The notes: generated from the letters alone by a model not told the origin. A stretch of DNA of 64,000 nt from Vicia villosa (GCF_029867415.1 NC_081182.1:41093462-41157461); one strand, 5' to 3'. Shown: positions 34,898-47,120, numbered from the stretch's first letter. Numbers and translations are program-made.

Positions 34898-36049
34898 CTA
34901 GCAGGATACCCGTGCATTCGCACGGGTACTGGTATGGTACGCGCATTTGTTTTCAATATATAATAAAAATGAAATGAAAGAAAAATTAAATTGTTAAATC
35001 AAAAATTTTTATTTATTGTTTATTTATTTAGAAGATGAAATGTAAATGATATCAATATTTGGATCAGTTGTTTCATTTTTCCCGTTTTATATAATTTCTA
35101 CGATATAAGAAAACAAACAATAAAATTTTATTAACTCACTACATGTTCAGACTACATGTTTAGATCAGTGGTTTCATTTTTCCATAATAAAGTTGGATTA
35201 GTAAATTATTCCTTTTTATTGAGGTGACATAAGAGAGAGTTGGTATTCAATGTCAGAAAAAAGTGAAAAAAAAATGAATATAGCATTAAATATTATATCA
35301 CGAAATATTTTGATATTCAATATCAAAAATATTTGTATCAACAATAACTTTTTCCAATTTATAAAAATATTTTTTTCCGTTTATAAAAATATTGTATTAA
35401 CAATACACATTTTCATTTGTATTCGTATCAACAATATACTGTTTTTCATTTAAAAAATATTTATATTAACAATAGACTTTTTTTCGATTATAAAAATATT
35501 TATATCAACAATACGCTTTTTCCCGTGTTAATAAATATTTGTTCAATAATACACATTTTCAGTTTATAAAAATATTTATATCAACAATACACTTTTTATC
35601 ATTTATAAAAATAATTGTACCAATAGTAAACTGTTTCCCGTTTATAAAAAATATTTATATCAATAATTTATTTTTTTACATTTATAAAAATATATGTAAC
35701 AAAAAATATTAAAATTAAATTTTGTTCAGTTTTTAAAACAAAAACAAAAATCACTTAGAAAAGAAATAAAATTTTATTTTAATTGCATAAATTTTAATTA
35801 ATAATATTAATTAATTAAATTGTTGAGAGAAGATATATCCATAGATATGTTTGTTTCAGAAAATGGATTTGGTTTGTTGAAGAAAGTGGGTTGAAAAAAA
35901 TCAAAAGCAATGATGAAAGATAGCCGAGAATGGAGATATGGTAAGATTATGATAATGTACATCTCGAGGATCAAACACTATGCATTAAATACATTTCAGC
36001 ATACCAAAAATAATATAGTAAAAAAAATTGTTTCAATGAGGTTGCAAAA

Positions 36050-36110
36050 GCCTATAATAAAAAAACTTGTTTCAATGAGGTTGCAAAAACCTATATATTT
36101 CAAACTATGC
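36050..36110 (+). repeat. Short direct repeat inside the Helitron
   Basis: ttgtttcaatgaggttgcaa occurs at about 36028 and again at about 36068, each followed by aa-cctat. This is a 40-bp two-copy duplication. Confidence 0.6.
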
Positions 36111-36181
36111 CGGTATCAAAAACTATGGTAAGATTAAATGTTTTAAAATATGCTAAAAAAACTTTAGGGTCTGTTTGGTTC

Positions 36182-36318
36182 AACGGAGGGGAGGGGAATG
36201 GAGGGGAGAGAATTTAACTAAATATATGTTTGGTTCAAAGAAGGGGAGGGGAGGGGAGGGGAGGGGTTTTTAACAACATGTATGTTTGGTTCACAAGGGG
36301 AGGGGAGGGGTTTTTAAC
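36182..36318 (+). repeat. G-rich direct repeats with potential G-quadruplex
   Basis: Repeats of tgtttggttcaa/c followed by runs of GGGGA. The longest run (36243-36266) has five consecutive GGGG blocks separated by single A. The pattern ggggtttttaacaacatgta follows two of the runs. It lies inside the Helitron. Confidence 0.8.
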
Positions 36319-37354
36319 AACATGTATACTTAACACAAATTTATTTAAATAAACCTAATGTTCATGTGTTGTGTTTAAAACACAAATTTCTTTAGAAAAT
36401 CCTTATGATGGTAGAGTAAAAAAGAGATTTATGAAAAAGAAGTAGAATGGATATTTAATACAAATGACAGAAATCAAACAAAAGGATTTTCTTCCAATTT
36501 GATTCTCCATATTTACATCGCTTTTCTCCAAATATAATTTTCTCCAGATCTGTCGAATTTTTTTCTTAGGATTTTGATTCACACATTTATGTAAAATACT
36601 AAACCAACCAAAAAAAAGAGAACACAACGAATTCAATGACTTGTCAAAGAAAAATATCACCAAAATAAACATATAAAAGAAATATATAGTGATTACGTAG
36701 AACAAAACATACCTAATGAAAGCATCATATCAAGGGGAAAGACAAATTTATAACCTGCAATAAAATAAGAAAAAAAAGTTAAAAATGGTCAAATAGGATA
36801 TTGGTTAAAAATGAAAGTTGAGAAGAAAATAAATAAATTTATAAAAATCCTAATCTGAAATGTATTCTCAAATTTATTTGAAGACAACAAATTAAAATAT
36901 GGATAGAAGAAGGATGAGTGGAAAAAATGAGAAAGAAAGAGATTAAGAAGAAGAAAATGAATGAAGGTGAGAATGAGAAAGAGAAGGAAATCGAGAAAGA
37001 GAAAAAAAAGGGAAAGAAAAAGAACATGAAGCAGCAAAAGTATGCATTGGGAAGATATATTTTGAAGCAGCAGAACTTCATGTCATGTAGCAGTAGCTAG
37101 TAGCAGCATCTAAAAAGCTTTTGCATATAGGAAAGGTTGGTTGAAATGAAACTTTGTTACAATATTATAATATTTAAAAAATCATTTGCAGCTAGTTTTG
37201 TTCCAAACCAGCATTCTAATGTAACCAAAAGCAACTAATTATCTGACATTTAGTTGATTTAGACTCAATTTGCCCTTTATTATGTGCAGTGGCAGATAAT
37301 TAAAAAGGGGTAATAATGTATTAACCAGAACAATTTCCTTTCTTATATTATAGA

Positions 37355-37914
37355 TATTTAGATCAATAATAGATTTTTCTGATACAAATATTATTTATGT
37401 TTAGGTATCATTTACAAAAATATCTGAATGAATAGTAAATTTTTGTATACAAAAATATTTAGATCAATAATAATTTTTTCCATTATATTATTTTTTATTA
37501 AAATTTTGTGGATCATAAATACCATTTTTTTTAAAGAGTAAATGGAGTATAGAGAGATTGGGGTAGAAAACTAAAAAGGTGAAGAGAGAAAAATGGAGTA
37601 TAGAGAGATTGGGGTAGAAAACTAAAAAGGTGAAGAGAGAAAAAGAATGGTGAAAATAAGTTATAATATAGTTGAATAAAATATTAAGATATAATGGACA
37701 ATTGTGTGGATAGACCAAAAAACCAACAATTTTAATAGGTGTACAAAAAGTAAGGATGGGTAATTTTGTAAAAACCAGAGCCACTTATTTTCTTATATTA
37801 TAGATAGATTCTATTCCTAACATAAAAATTGTCAATAAAATTGACTCAATTATTAAAAAGTTAAAGTTGGTTCATATTCGAAAGATCGGGGAATGATTGT
37901 AACTATTTTTTTTT
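37355..37914. repeat. Segment between the two Helitron 5' ends, with 51-bp tandem repeat
   Basis: 37541-37642 is two near-perfect copies of a 51-bp unit (aatggagtatagagagattg, then gggtagaaaactaaaaaggt). The segment as a whole ends in a second Helitron 5' terminus at 37804. It carries gatcaataata motifs like those inside the main element. 37805-37914 is unassigned AT-rich sequence. Confidence 0.75.
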
Positions 37915-39155
37915 GGAAATTTCTTTACCCACCTCCCTCTTTTTTTTGGTCATCTCTGGTGAAAAACCCAAAATACCCTCACTTCGGAAATGCATTTCCG
38001 AAACGCTTATTTTTTTTTCAAAATTTGTCTTATTTCGGAAATACACTTCCGAAAATACGAAAAAAAGGTGTTTTCGGAGATGCATTTCCGAAAACACCCC
38101 CTTTTTTGAGTTTTCAGAAATACATTTCCGAAAACACCTTTTTTTTGGGAGGGGGTGTCTTCGGATATACACTTCCGAATTTTTTTTGGGAGGGGGTTGT
38201 CTTCGGATATACACTTCCGAAATATTCAAAGACCAAATTGGTCTTGGAATGTTTCGGATATACACTTCCGAAAGAATTCAATAATTATTAAAAAATTAAA
38301 ATCAAGGTGAATCAATACAATTAATAGGTATAAAATCAAGGTGAATCAATACAATTAATAGGTATAAAATTTCCTAAACAATTTTAAAGTTAAAAATTAT
38401 TTTACTAACTTATATAAATCAAAAACATCTTAATTTCATAAGTAAATTTTGAATTATTTAAAATTAAATATAATATATAAATATAAATATAATATATATA
38501 TTATAAATTAAAACACTCATTGTTTTAATTTTTATAATTATTATATAAATGTATAAATATATTTATAATTAATATATGATAATTATTATATAAATATATA
38601 ATATTTTTTATAAATATATAATAATTATTATAATTATTATATAAATATATAAATTAAAACACTCTTTTTTTTAATTATTTTTGTAAATATATAAATATAT
38701 AATAATTATTGTAAATTTATAAATATATAAATAAAAAATTATAACTCATTTTGTAAGTGAAATTATTTTAATTATTTTAATTAAAATTATTTTAAATTTT
38801 AAAATATGAATCAAAATAGAAATATATAATAATTATTATTCATAACTCATAAATTATATAAAAATATATAATTATTATTATTCATTACTCATAAATTATA
38901 TCAAATTTATGATAATTGAATTAATTAATATCCTAAAATTAATTTTTGGGATTTTTTTAGATTTTTTTGGTTGTTTCGGAGATGCATCTCCGAATTAGTC
39001 AAAATCCCAATTTTTGGGATTTTTTCAGAAATGCACTTCCGAAGTCTGGAAAAATTTAGAAAAAAAAAAATATTTCGGAAATGCATTTCCGAAGCGGGGT
39101 AAAATGGGGTTTTCGCTGGGGGTGACCCCATAGGGAGGTGGGTAAAGAAAAAATC
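37915..39155 (+). mobile_element. Mutator-like TIR element C with palindrome arrays
   Basis: The left end is GGAAATTTCTTTACCCACCT; the right end is GGGAGGTGGGTAAAGAAA followed by AAATC. It is flanked by nine T on each side (37906-37914 and 39156-39164), a perfect though low-complexity 9-bp duplication. Ten palindromes like those of A and B occur, seven at 37982-38275 and three at 38974-39093. The middle (38,290-38,930) is AT-rich filler including a 34-bp tandem repeat (38298-38365) and atataaatatataa runs. No leader or ORF like those of A and B is present. Reading frames spanning the palindromes give repetitive peptides (FGNALPK-like) that are artefacts. Confidence 0.8.
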
Positions 39156-39164
39156 TTTTTTTTT

Positions 39165-39902
39165 CAAGTTTCAAATAAATATTAACAAAATATTATAGTA
39201 CATATAATTTTTTTTCAACATCACTTTAAACAATAAACTTTGAGGATAAAATTTAATTAAAAAAATTAATTAATTAAAAATATAAAAACAAATTATAATT
39301 TCAATTCCAAAGATATATATTATATAAATTCTGAATAATGTTAAAAATTATGATAAAAATAAATTCCCTACAAAGAGCATTACCTTTTATAGCCTTACAA
39401 ACCAAAGACAAGAACTGGAAATCTGGAAGCTCACCAATGACATAACTTGGACAAGAACTGGAAATTTGGAAGAATGTGAAATAAAGACTCCCCAATGACA
39501 TAATTTGGAGAGTCACACTCATTTTTGTCTAAAATATATTTGGAGTTTATTGAATAACAATCTCCAAAATTTTAAGTGAAAAAAATGAATTTTACTTCCA
39601 TATTACATAGGGGTATACCACTCTTATTTTTTTCACGATCAAATCTTTTTTTTTTTTTAAATTCTACAAAAAAAATTTCTATTGTCACTCAAATTTTTTA
39701 TTTTAAAATAATATTTTTCTATATTTTGGCATTAAAAGAGTAAAAGAAGTTGTAATTGCAGGTAATGTACATGTATAATATTGGTTATTGTTTTAGAATG
39801 TTTAAGATCATTTTCTTTTTTGAGTTCAAATATGTACGTTGCGTGTGGATTTTGAAATTCAGATTCTGTCACAATGTGTTTAGAAATTGAATATTGACTG
39901 AA
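39165..39902. other. Gene-free stretch after element C
   Basis: It has a short direct repeat (gacaagaactggaaatytgga at about 39407 and 39451) and AT-rich sequence. No gene is recognised. Confidence 0.4.
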
Positions 39903-41360
39903 CATATGTTTCAATGGGTTCGTATAGAGGCTGCAAAATTAGGATTCAAAATTGTAACCGGGAGGTCGAATTGAGGTTCTAATAGAAGACAAACATTTGT
40001 GACAATGAGAAGTTAAAAAAGTGGCAAGTATATAGCACAAATCAAAAAGTTGAAACGCCATATGACACCGAAATGAGGAAATGTAAGTGTCATTTTAAGT
40101 CGCACATGTACCACAGAGTAAATAATACATAGACATTTAGGGTGATTTGTAGTATACATAATCATGATTTGTGTTATAAGTTAGTTGGTCAATCCATTCT
40201 ATGTCGTCTGAATTCAGAATGGTAGAAACTTGTCTTTGACTTGACATGGAACACGGTCCAGCCCAAAAACATATTATTAATTTTGAAAAGGAAAAGCCCC
40301 CAAAAATTAAATATTAGGCAAGTGTACAATGTTCGCACCTAAAACAATAAGGCGATAAAAGGTCCAAAGATCTGAAATGCAACAATTATTGAAGCTTCTG
40401 GATGAGGATCATTATGTATCTAGGTATAGCGTTTGTGAGGATGGAAAATTCGTTCCAAATATTTTTAGACTCATCTTGATTCCATCAAATTGTTCAACAC
40501 TTTTCCCACTGTTCTCATTATTGATTCAACATATAAGACTAACTAGTAGAGGCTACCACTTCTAAAAATTGTTGTTATTACTTCTACCGATATGAATTTT
40601 TTAGTTGGATCTGTATTTCTAAAAAGTGAAAAAGAGGATAATGTTACGTGGACTCTAGAAATATCTCAGACTATCCTGAAAAACTGAGAAAACATGTCAC
40701 TTGTGATTGTTATCGATCGTAATACTGCACTATTGAATTTGATTGGAAATGTGTTTCCTAAATCATATACTTTATTGTTTGTCTGCATGACTCCGGATTT
40801 TAATATATGGACAAACCATATTTATTGTGTTATTTCAGATATAAAATGGTCTCCTCGGATTTCAATCTCCATCAAACATTTATTTGTACCGAATTAAATC
40901 TGAATTTTAATTTTCAGATAGAGACAAGATAGCTTTTGTATGATCCTTATTTATCTAAAACTTGTATAAACATGTCTCATATGTAGATGTAGCTACCAAA
41001 AACAACTAGCAATGTCTCAACATTGGTATCTCGCATCTGTTAACTTCAACGACATGAGCCAACTTCTTTAATTTAGGGTCACATAGAACACCCTTTTGTT
41101 GTTATGAAATCCAAACTAGATAATCTCTCGCGCTACCTAGACAATTAAAGGGTGATTAAAATTGGGTATCGTTCATCCTCAATTGATAATGAAGGAAAAG
41201 TGAAGTTCAACAATTTTGAGTTGAAGACGAATGAAGATTTAAGAGTTATGTGGAGTTATTTCAGCATTACGTAACAAAGGATCGATCAAGGTGGATGCGA
41301 TAGTGGCGAGATCAATCGACAATATTCTAAAGATGTTGACACGTTTGAAACCATCTCTTA
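39903..41360 (+). pseudogene. Decayed MULE/FAR1-type transposase
   Basis: Pieces in the plus-strand frames recall plant MuDR-family transposases. They are: WIEAAKLGFKIVTGR (about 39920), MQQLLKLLDEDHYVSRYSVC (about 40377), TSTDMNFLVGSVFLKSEKED (about 40580-40640) and VIVIDRNTALLNLIGNVFPK (about 40704). The last matches the DDE-core block around the second Asp (normally VTDRDTALMNA). A further piece, KVKFNNFELKTNEDLRVMW (about 41200), resembles a downstream transposon protein. Many stops and frame changes lie between, so it is inactive. Recognition is from memory. Confidence 0.6.
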
Positions 41361-42291
41361 ATAAACAAATGTCATGTTAGATATATCTTATCAAAGATTT
41401 AGGTAATGTTACGTATTTTGTGTTCGTGATAACAAATATTAATGTCAATTTGTGTTTTCTTCACTTGTAAGTGATCATGAATTTGCTTATGGTTTTTTGA
41501 TAACAGCCTAACAGGGCATGTTTCAAATTTCAAAATCTGAAAAATCTCCTAGGATAAGTTTGTGATTCTGGCTTTGTGATAACATGGTGTATTCTGGATT
41601 TCAAAATCCGAAAACACTCATGAACATCATTGCATATTTTATTAGGATAACTTTGTGGTGTGATTAAGTTTTGCTCTTACAATGTTCATTGGTGTGTTTC
41701 AGATTTTGTTGTGTAGCTCAGGCGTGTCAGAATTTTAAAATCTAAAATCTTAAAGTATTCAAGAATTTTTTTAGCGGTATGGGAGTTCGTGAAATTTATT
41801 GAAGAATCTCCAAAATTAATTTAGACCAAAAACTTCCTAATCCCCATGAAAAGTTAGACCATGATCCTTCGCTTAAACTTTTGGTTACATAAATTTCGGG
41901 GGTTGCTCTTTCCACTCTTATGTTTGCATCTCACATCTTCGAAAATAAAAAAAATGACTTTCATGCGTCCTATCTCTGGACGCATCCAAAATCAAACCAA
42001 TATGCGTTATTCTGAGATCAACGCCATTTTGCTAAAAAAAAAAAGATTTGCAGAGCACATATAAAGACGGAAAGAGTAACCCTCTAAATTCCAACCAGCT
42101 CATAATAGTTGTATTAAAAGTCTGAGATGACATAAAGCCTCGATCCTTTCACGGTTTTTATGACTTTCACTGATTTTATTAGTTTAATAGTGGTTGGTAT
42201 TTTAGCTAATAAAGATTAATAAATGGGATGTCACGCAATTCTAACTCTCGCTCTTGCATTTAATGTTCTGCACAACTACGAAATGAATTAA
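41361..42291. other. Gene-free stretch with imperfect A/T palindromes
   Basis: 41,500-41,770 has repeated tttcaaaatctgaaaa and ggatttcaaaatccgaaaac motifs, that is imperfect palindromes around TTTCAAAATC. They may be the terminal region of the neighbouring transposase relic. 41,830-42,290 shows nothing recognisable. Confidence 0.4.
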
Positions 42292-42578
42292 GGCTATGTT
42301 TAGATTGACAAAATGCAACGTAATAGAATAATGTAATATTCCACGTTTGGAATTAGATTGATAAAAAAATGATGGAATGAAGCGGATCATGATGGAATGC
42401 ATGCCATCCAATTTCATTACTTATTCTTATTTTCGTTCCATCCAATTTGGACAAAACAACATTTTATATTACATTCCATCTTAAAGTGTCCAAATATTAG
42501 AATGAAATATTTATTCCATTCTGTACCATTACGCTCCGGTATATTCCACTCCACTCCATTCTGTTTGAAATATCCGCC
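42292..42578. mobile_element. Tourist-like MITE candidate
   Basis: Ends are GGCTATGTTTAGATT and complement GGCGGATATTTCAAA, an imperfect inverted repeat, flanked by TAA (42289-42291 and 42579-42581). The 287-bp interior is rich in tggaatg/cattcca motifs in both orientations. No ORF. Confidence 0.5.
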
Positions 42579-42876
42579 TAATAACGACTTTCACTTTTAT
42601 TTCCTTAAATCTAATATTTTATCGATTAGTCAATTGTATGGATCATTTAAAATTGTAAAATTTCTTTTTATCCAAGATAAAACATGCACATACAAAAAAT
42701 TGTCCTAGCTAAAACGTAACGTGGTGACAAATTATTTTTTGTTTACTATCAGAAATATAAATTTGAATTTCATAATTTGATTAATTCTGAAATATAAACC
42801 AACCTAGCAACATTAAAGAATTTTTTAACACAGAAGATTAAAGAAGTTGTTAATACTTGCAGTATGTTTTAATAAT

Positions 42877-43166
42877 TATTTCCTATGTTCCAAAATAAAA
42901 TAAATATCATATTTTTAAAAATTATTTGTCCTAAAATAAGTGTCATTTTAGTTTCTAATACAATTTTAGTTTTTATCTTCCAATTATATCTTCTAATTAA
43001 TACTCTTCATTTACTATTTCTTTCATATTACATTAATGATGATAAAAATACACCAATAATAATAAATAAGGATAATTTAGTAAAATTATCGTTCTCTCTT
43101 CATTTATTACATTTTCTTAATTGATGTGAAAGTGTCAACTATGACACTTATTTAACGGTGGAAGTA
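42877..43166. mobile_element. Degenerate Stowaway-like MITE upstream of PEN-2
   Basis: The left end (tttcctatgttccaaaataa) and the complement of the right end (tacttccaccgttaaataag) look like decayed forms of the CTCCCTCCGTTCC termini. Internal aagtgtca motifs appear in both orientations. It ends 120 bp before the PEN-2 start codon. Weak call. Confidence 0.4.
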
Positions 43167-43285
43167 TTAATTTTTTTTTACACGTCACAATAAATTTAAT
43201 TATACACAATACAAGATGAAGATTGAAGAAAGAAGAAAGAGTGTAGTTTTGTCATCGCTTAGGTTAGCAATAGCATAGATCGGAG

Positions 43286-43968
43286 GTGATGGATCCATCA
43301 CAGTCCCACAGCAACAACCCTAATCTGAATCCGAATCCGAATCCGCTGGCTTCATCTGTGCCAATTTGGCCGACGATCGACGGTTCACTAGGGCTGTCGG
43401 AGGAAGAATCAGTGAAGTATGCTCGAAGATTCTACAAATTCGGTTTCGCACTTCTTCCTCTTCTTTGGGCCGTCAATTGCTTCTACTTCTGGCCCGTTAT
43501 TCGTCACTCCCACTCCTTCCCTCGCATTCGCCCTTGTACGTATTTTCCATTTCCCCTCTTTCACTTTTCTCATTTCTTCACAAATTTCCAATTTTTAAAT
43601 TTTCAAAATTGTTATCTTTTTTGTTTTGTTGTGTTTAGTTGGTATTAGTAGAAATATTGCAAAACATAGGTAAAGATTTGGGTCTAAATGCTGTAGAAAT
43701 TAGGGTTTATTTGCTGGAATACAGTGAATTTTTTCAATATTTTTGACCTCTTTTAGGGTTTATGTGGAAGAGCTCTTTTATTTGATTTGTTGGACATCTT
43801 TGTGCAGATGTTGTTGGGTCTGCAGTTGGGTTTACGCTTTTCTCGGCGGTTCTTTGTTCTTGGGCTCTTACATTTTCCATTGGAGGGGAACGCCTCTTTG
43901 GCCCTGTGTGGGATCAGTTGGTTATGTACAATCTTGCTGATAGGTTAGGCCTAGCAGGCTGGAGCTAG
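43286..43968 (+). CDS. PEN2: Gamma-secretase subunit PEN-2
   Basis: Small membrane subunit of the presenilin/gamma-secretase protease complex. Exons 43286-43535 and 43808-43968 total 411 nt (136 residues). The Asn/Pro-rich N-terminus (NPNLNPNPNP) is typical of plant versions. The family core follows: YARRFYKFGFALLPLLWAVN, FYFWPVI, then the second membrane segment VGFTLFSAVLCSWALTF, ending GPVWDQLVMYNLADRL. Two adjacent start codons (43286 and 43289) are equivalent. Length is close to that of relatives (about 140). A degenerate MITE lies just upstream, and an hAT element lies about 0.5 kb downstream of the stop. Confidence 0.93.
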
Positions 43969-44484
43969 TTGTTGTGCTTGGACCCTTAATAGAAGAAAAA
44001 GAATCACCTTCTTTAGTGTTTGGGGGAATGGATGTGTGTATTACTGATACAATTAACTATGTATTCTGCTATTGAATTTGTGTATTTCGATCTGGTAACT
44101 GGTTCTCGGTGCCTTTACTGCTTTTCGGGCTGCAGGGTGGATATCATGTACGGAGGTTTTAGATTTATTGTTTCAGCTCTTACTGATTTTGCATCTTGTC
44201 ATAGTATGTTGTGGAACTTGAGAAAGTATGTTGAGGAAGAAAAACTGGTGATACATGCATCATAGGTATTGGAAGTTCAATGAGAGGGGAAGCAAACTAT
44301 ACAATATTTCTAAAAATAAATAAAGTGTGGTCAAATATTTATATTATATGATCTTATATTATGGCATCTGTGACTGCAAAAACGTAGATCATCTGAAATT
44401 GGTTGGTTAGAAAGAGACAGTGTATCGAATATTTAACCTAGAAATATTTTGAAATTTAAGGTGTCATGTGTATGATCTTATGTG
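43969..44484. other. PEN-2 3' region
   Basis: Likely 3' UTR and flank. An 81-codon ORF at 44020-44265 has no recognisable similarity and is probably untranslated. Confidence 0.45.
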
Positions 44485-45380
44485 TAGGGGTGATCGCGGT
44501 GCGGTTTGGGCGGTTTTGACCAAAAAAATCATTCGAACCGCAAGAGAAAAAATCGTGCGGTTTGGTTTGGTTCGGTTGGCTTTTAAAAAAAATCCGAACC
44601 AAACCAAACCAACCTAATGCGGTTTGGTTCGGTGCGGTTGGTTCGGTTTTTTAGAAATATTTTATTGAACAATTCATATACATATAGATGATAACGAGAC
44701 TTTGTATTTAGACATTCATACACTATTAAATAACAACAAAACCCGTCATATTTTGACAATAACTTTCTATTTAATATGTAAAAATTAAATTAGACAAAAG
44801 TGGAATAATAAATATAAAATAATAGTATAAACCAATATAAAAATTATTAGAATGAAAAAAAAAATAGAAGATACGAGAGATTAGTGAAGGTGAAAAAGAA
44901 AAAACAAAAGAGTTGAGAGATTAGAGAAGAAGATGTGCGATAAAAACGAAACTGAAATAGGGAACATTTGCCTAAAAATGAGAAGGTGAAAAAGAAAGAA
45001 TATAAGAGAGTAGAGATTATAGAAAAAGAGCGAAAATGTATGTGGCAAAGAAGACGCGATAATGCTATTAGAGATTTGAGAAGATCGAGACTAAAATCAT
45101 GTGTAAGGATGAGAAAATTGTTCGTAATCATAAGGTTAAAGTATTATAGATTTAAGTTTGGGTTGGATGTGAGTTAAGTAAAAGTTAGGTTGTAACATAA
45201 TGCGGTTTGATTCGGTTTGGTTCGGTTTATAAAATACAAACCGCAAACCAAACCGAACCATGCGGTTTTGTTAAAAGATGACCCAAACTAATCCGAACCA
45301 AATGCGGTTTTTTGCGGTTTCGGTTTGGTTTGGTTTGGTTTGCGGTTTTCTATTGGGTTGGTTTGGTTTTGATCACCCTA
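44485..45380. mobile_element. hAT-type non-autonomous element with gcggtttggttcggt repeats
   Basis: The ends TAGGGGTGATC and GATCACCCTA are inverted. Flanking 8-mers CTTATGTG and GTTATATG match at 6 of 8. Both sub-terminal regions are arrays of gcggtttggttcggtttgg on one side and its complement on the other, so the element could fold back. The middle is AT-rich. Length 896 bp, no transposase. Confidence 0.65.
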
Positions 45381-45396
45381 GTTATATGATCTCAAG

Positions 45397-45842
45397 TAGG
45401 GGTGTGCAAAATATCCGGTTTTTATGTTCAAATCCATAACCAAACCTAAACCACTTTTAAATATCCAGATATAATTGAATGGTTATTAACCGGTTTAGTT
45501 ATTAATGGTTTGGTTATCCATTCATATAATCCGGATATAATTAAATGGTTATTAACCGGTTAAATTATTTTGGATTCGGTTATAATCCGGTTATTATCCA
45601 AATCCAAATATTTTAATTCTCAAAATATTAATTTTTTTTTTGAAAAAAAATATTTTCCAAAAAAATAATTTTCAAAATTGGATTTTTTAAAAAACCGGTT
45701 ATATAATCATAACCAAATTTATAACCGGTTTTATAACCAGTTTTGATTAAAATGTGGTTATGGTTATAAATTCAAACCATTTAAATGGTTTTAAAATGGT
45801 TATGGTTTGGTTTTTGAAAATAATCAACCATGCACACCCCTA
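45397..45842. mobile_element. hAT-type MITE with exact 8-bp duplication
   Basis: The ends TAGGGGTGTGCA and TGCACACCCCTA are inverted. It is flanked by identical ATCTCAAG (45389-45396 and 45843-45850). The 446-bp interior is built of ggttattaaccggtt, ggttataatccggtt and aaatggttat motifs. It sits only 16 bp after the previous element. Confidence 0.88.
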
Positions 45843-46559
45843 ATCTCAAGGAACACCTAAAAGATTTTTTTTTTGATAGGAAGGAGGGCCTAAGCCCAAA
45901 AGAAAACAAACTACAAGAAAATACTCCTGTTGGAGCCAACACCTATCTTATCTCTATCTATCAAACTTGAGGAACACCTAAAAGATTTTAATGAAGTTTG
46001 CAATCTTACTAGTCATTAATATTCATAATTAAATATCTTGCAAATAATATTTCTGCAACATTTAATAATTATGAAAAATGAATAACTATGGTTGACCTTT
46101 TTTATCAATATTTGATAATAGCATTTTTTGCATTACTAATTTGATGATTAATAATTCATACAATTTTGTTTTTTCATATTGCTTTCGTTTTTACTTGTGA
46201 TTTTTCTAATTTCAAATGAAAGCTGCTCGGTGAATCTCATTTCTAATTTCAAATGAAAGCTGCTTGGTGAATCACATTACTAGGTTTGATCAGGGCCGGT
46301 CCTTTGAATTTGGGTGCCTTGGGCGAATCAAAAGAATGGTGCCCCTATAATTTTTTTTAACAATAAATATAATTGGATAAAAACACATTTTTATTTGACA
46401 TTATGCAAAAAGAATACAAGTATGGATCTTTGAATCGTTGTTTATATTACATCAAAACATAAACCGCAGTAAAGAGACTTATTCTTCTTTTTCTTCTTGA
46501 TCCGATCTTTTTTCCTATAAAAAAATTGACCAAACTTTTAAAATTCTTTAAATATCATC

Positions 46560-47096
46560 CTCTAGCATTTTTTGTTGCAAAATCATTAATAATTTATTCA
46601 TAATCAAGGTTCTTCAAAAATTATTTTCAATTAAAATCAACACAAGACTATTTAAATCTATCTTGTGGTATAGTATATCTTAAATAAGATTTTAATTTAA
46701 AAAATTTCATTCAGCAGATGTAAAACTAATAGAAATAGTCAATATTATTCTATAAGTTATGCATGCAATAGAAAAACAATTAAAAGTCTTTAAAGAATCC
46801 AGTATCATATAGCTTGATTTTGATTCGGTTGTTAAGACTTCTAAAATAACTTTCAATTCTTCAAAAACTAATTCACCATCAGGATCAAGAGAATCGTCAT
46901 GTTTTAAACAAGTTTCAAGATGTTTATAACATGCTTTCAAGTCCCTATCAGATAATGATCTAAGTCTTTCAATATTAAACAAGAATCCAAAAATATTTTT
47001 ATATGTAGAGTTGTTTTCTACGAATTTGACGTTTTTGAATAAACACACATTCAATCTCCATTTTATTCTCAATCTTTTAAGCACTAGCCTTAACAT
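46560..47096 (-). pseudogene. hAT transposase fragment (dimerisation region)
   Basis: A 129-codon open stretch (47096-46707) ends in the hAT C-terminal block: LTISISFTSAE then stop, normally continuing RSFSKLK. The frame resumes after the break with LKSYLR..IPQDRF and NDFATKNARG, which I recall from ZMYM1-like plant hAT transposases. The DNA-binding and catalytic N-terminal parts are absent. Confidence 0.75.
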
Positions 47097-47114
47097 TTAC
47101 AAATCCAGATTCTC

Positions 47115-47120
<6 letters not shown>

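Larger units (their letters stand above)
34898..37354 (-). mobile_element. Non-autonomous Helitron
   Basis: On the minus strand the 3' end has the hairpin ACCCGTGC-GAAT-GCACGGGT (34908-34927), six bases, then CTAG (34898-34901), and it is followed by T. The 5' end is TCTATAATATAAGAAAGG starting at 37354 and preceded by A. TC start, sub-terminal hairpin, CTRR end and insertion between A and T are Helitron hallmarks. A second identical 5' terminus (TCTATAATATAAGAAAAT) begins at 37804. The interior has no helicase. It holds a minisatellite built on tataaaaatatttatatcaa (about 35,330-35,700), purine-rich blocks and direct repeats. Confidence 0.85.

Noticed and set aside
36789..37100. Phe/Leu-rich and Lys/Glu-rich ORFs at 36.8-37.1 kb
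   Set aside because: Purine-rich strand inside the Helitron (gagaaagagaaa) gives artefact peptides on both strands.
37893..38291. Overlapping ORFs of 120-132 codons in three frames in element C
   Set aside because: They are translations of the palindrome array (FGNALPK/SEMHFRK-like peptides on both strands), not genes.
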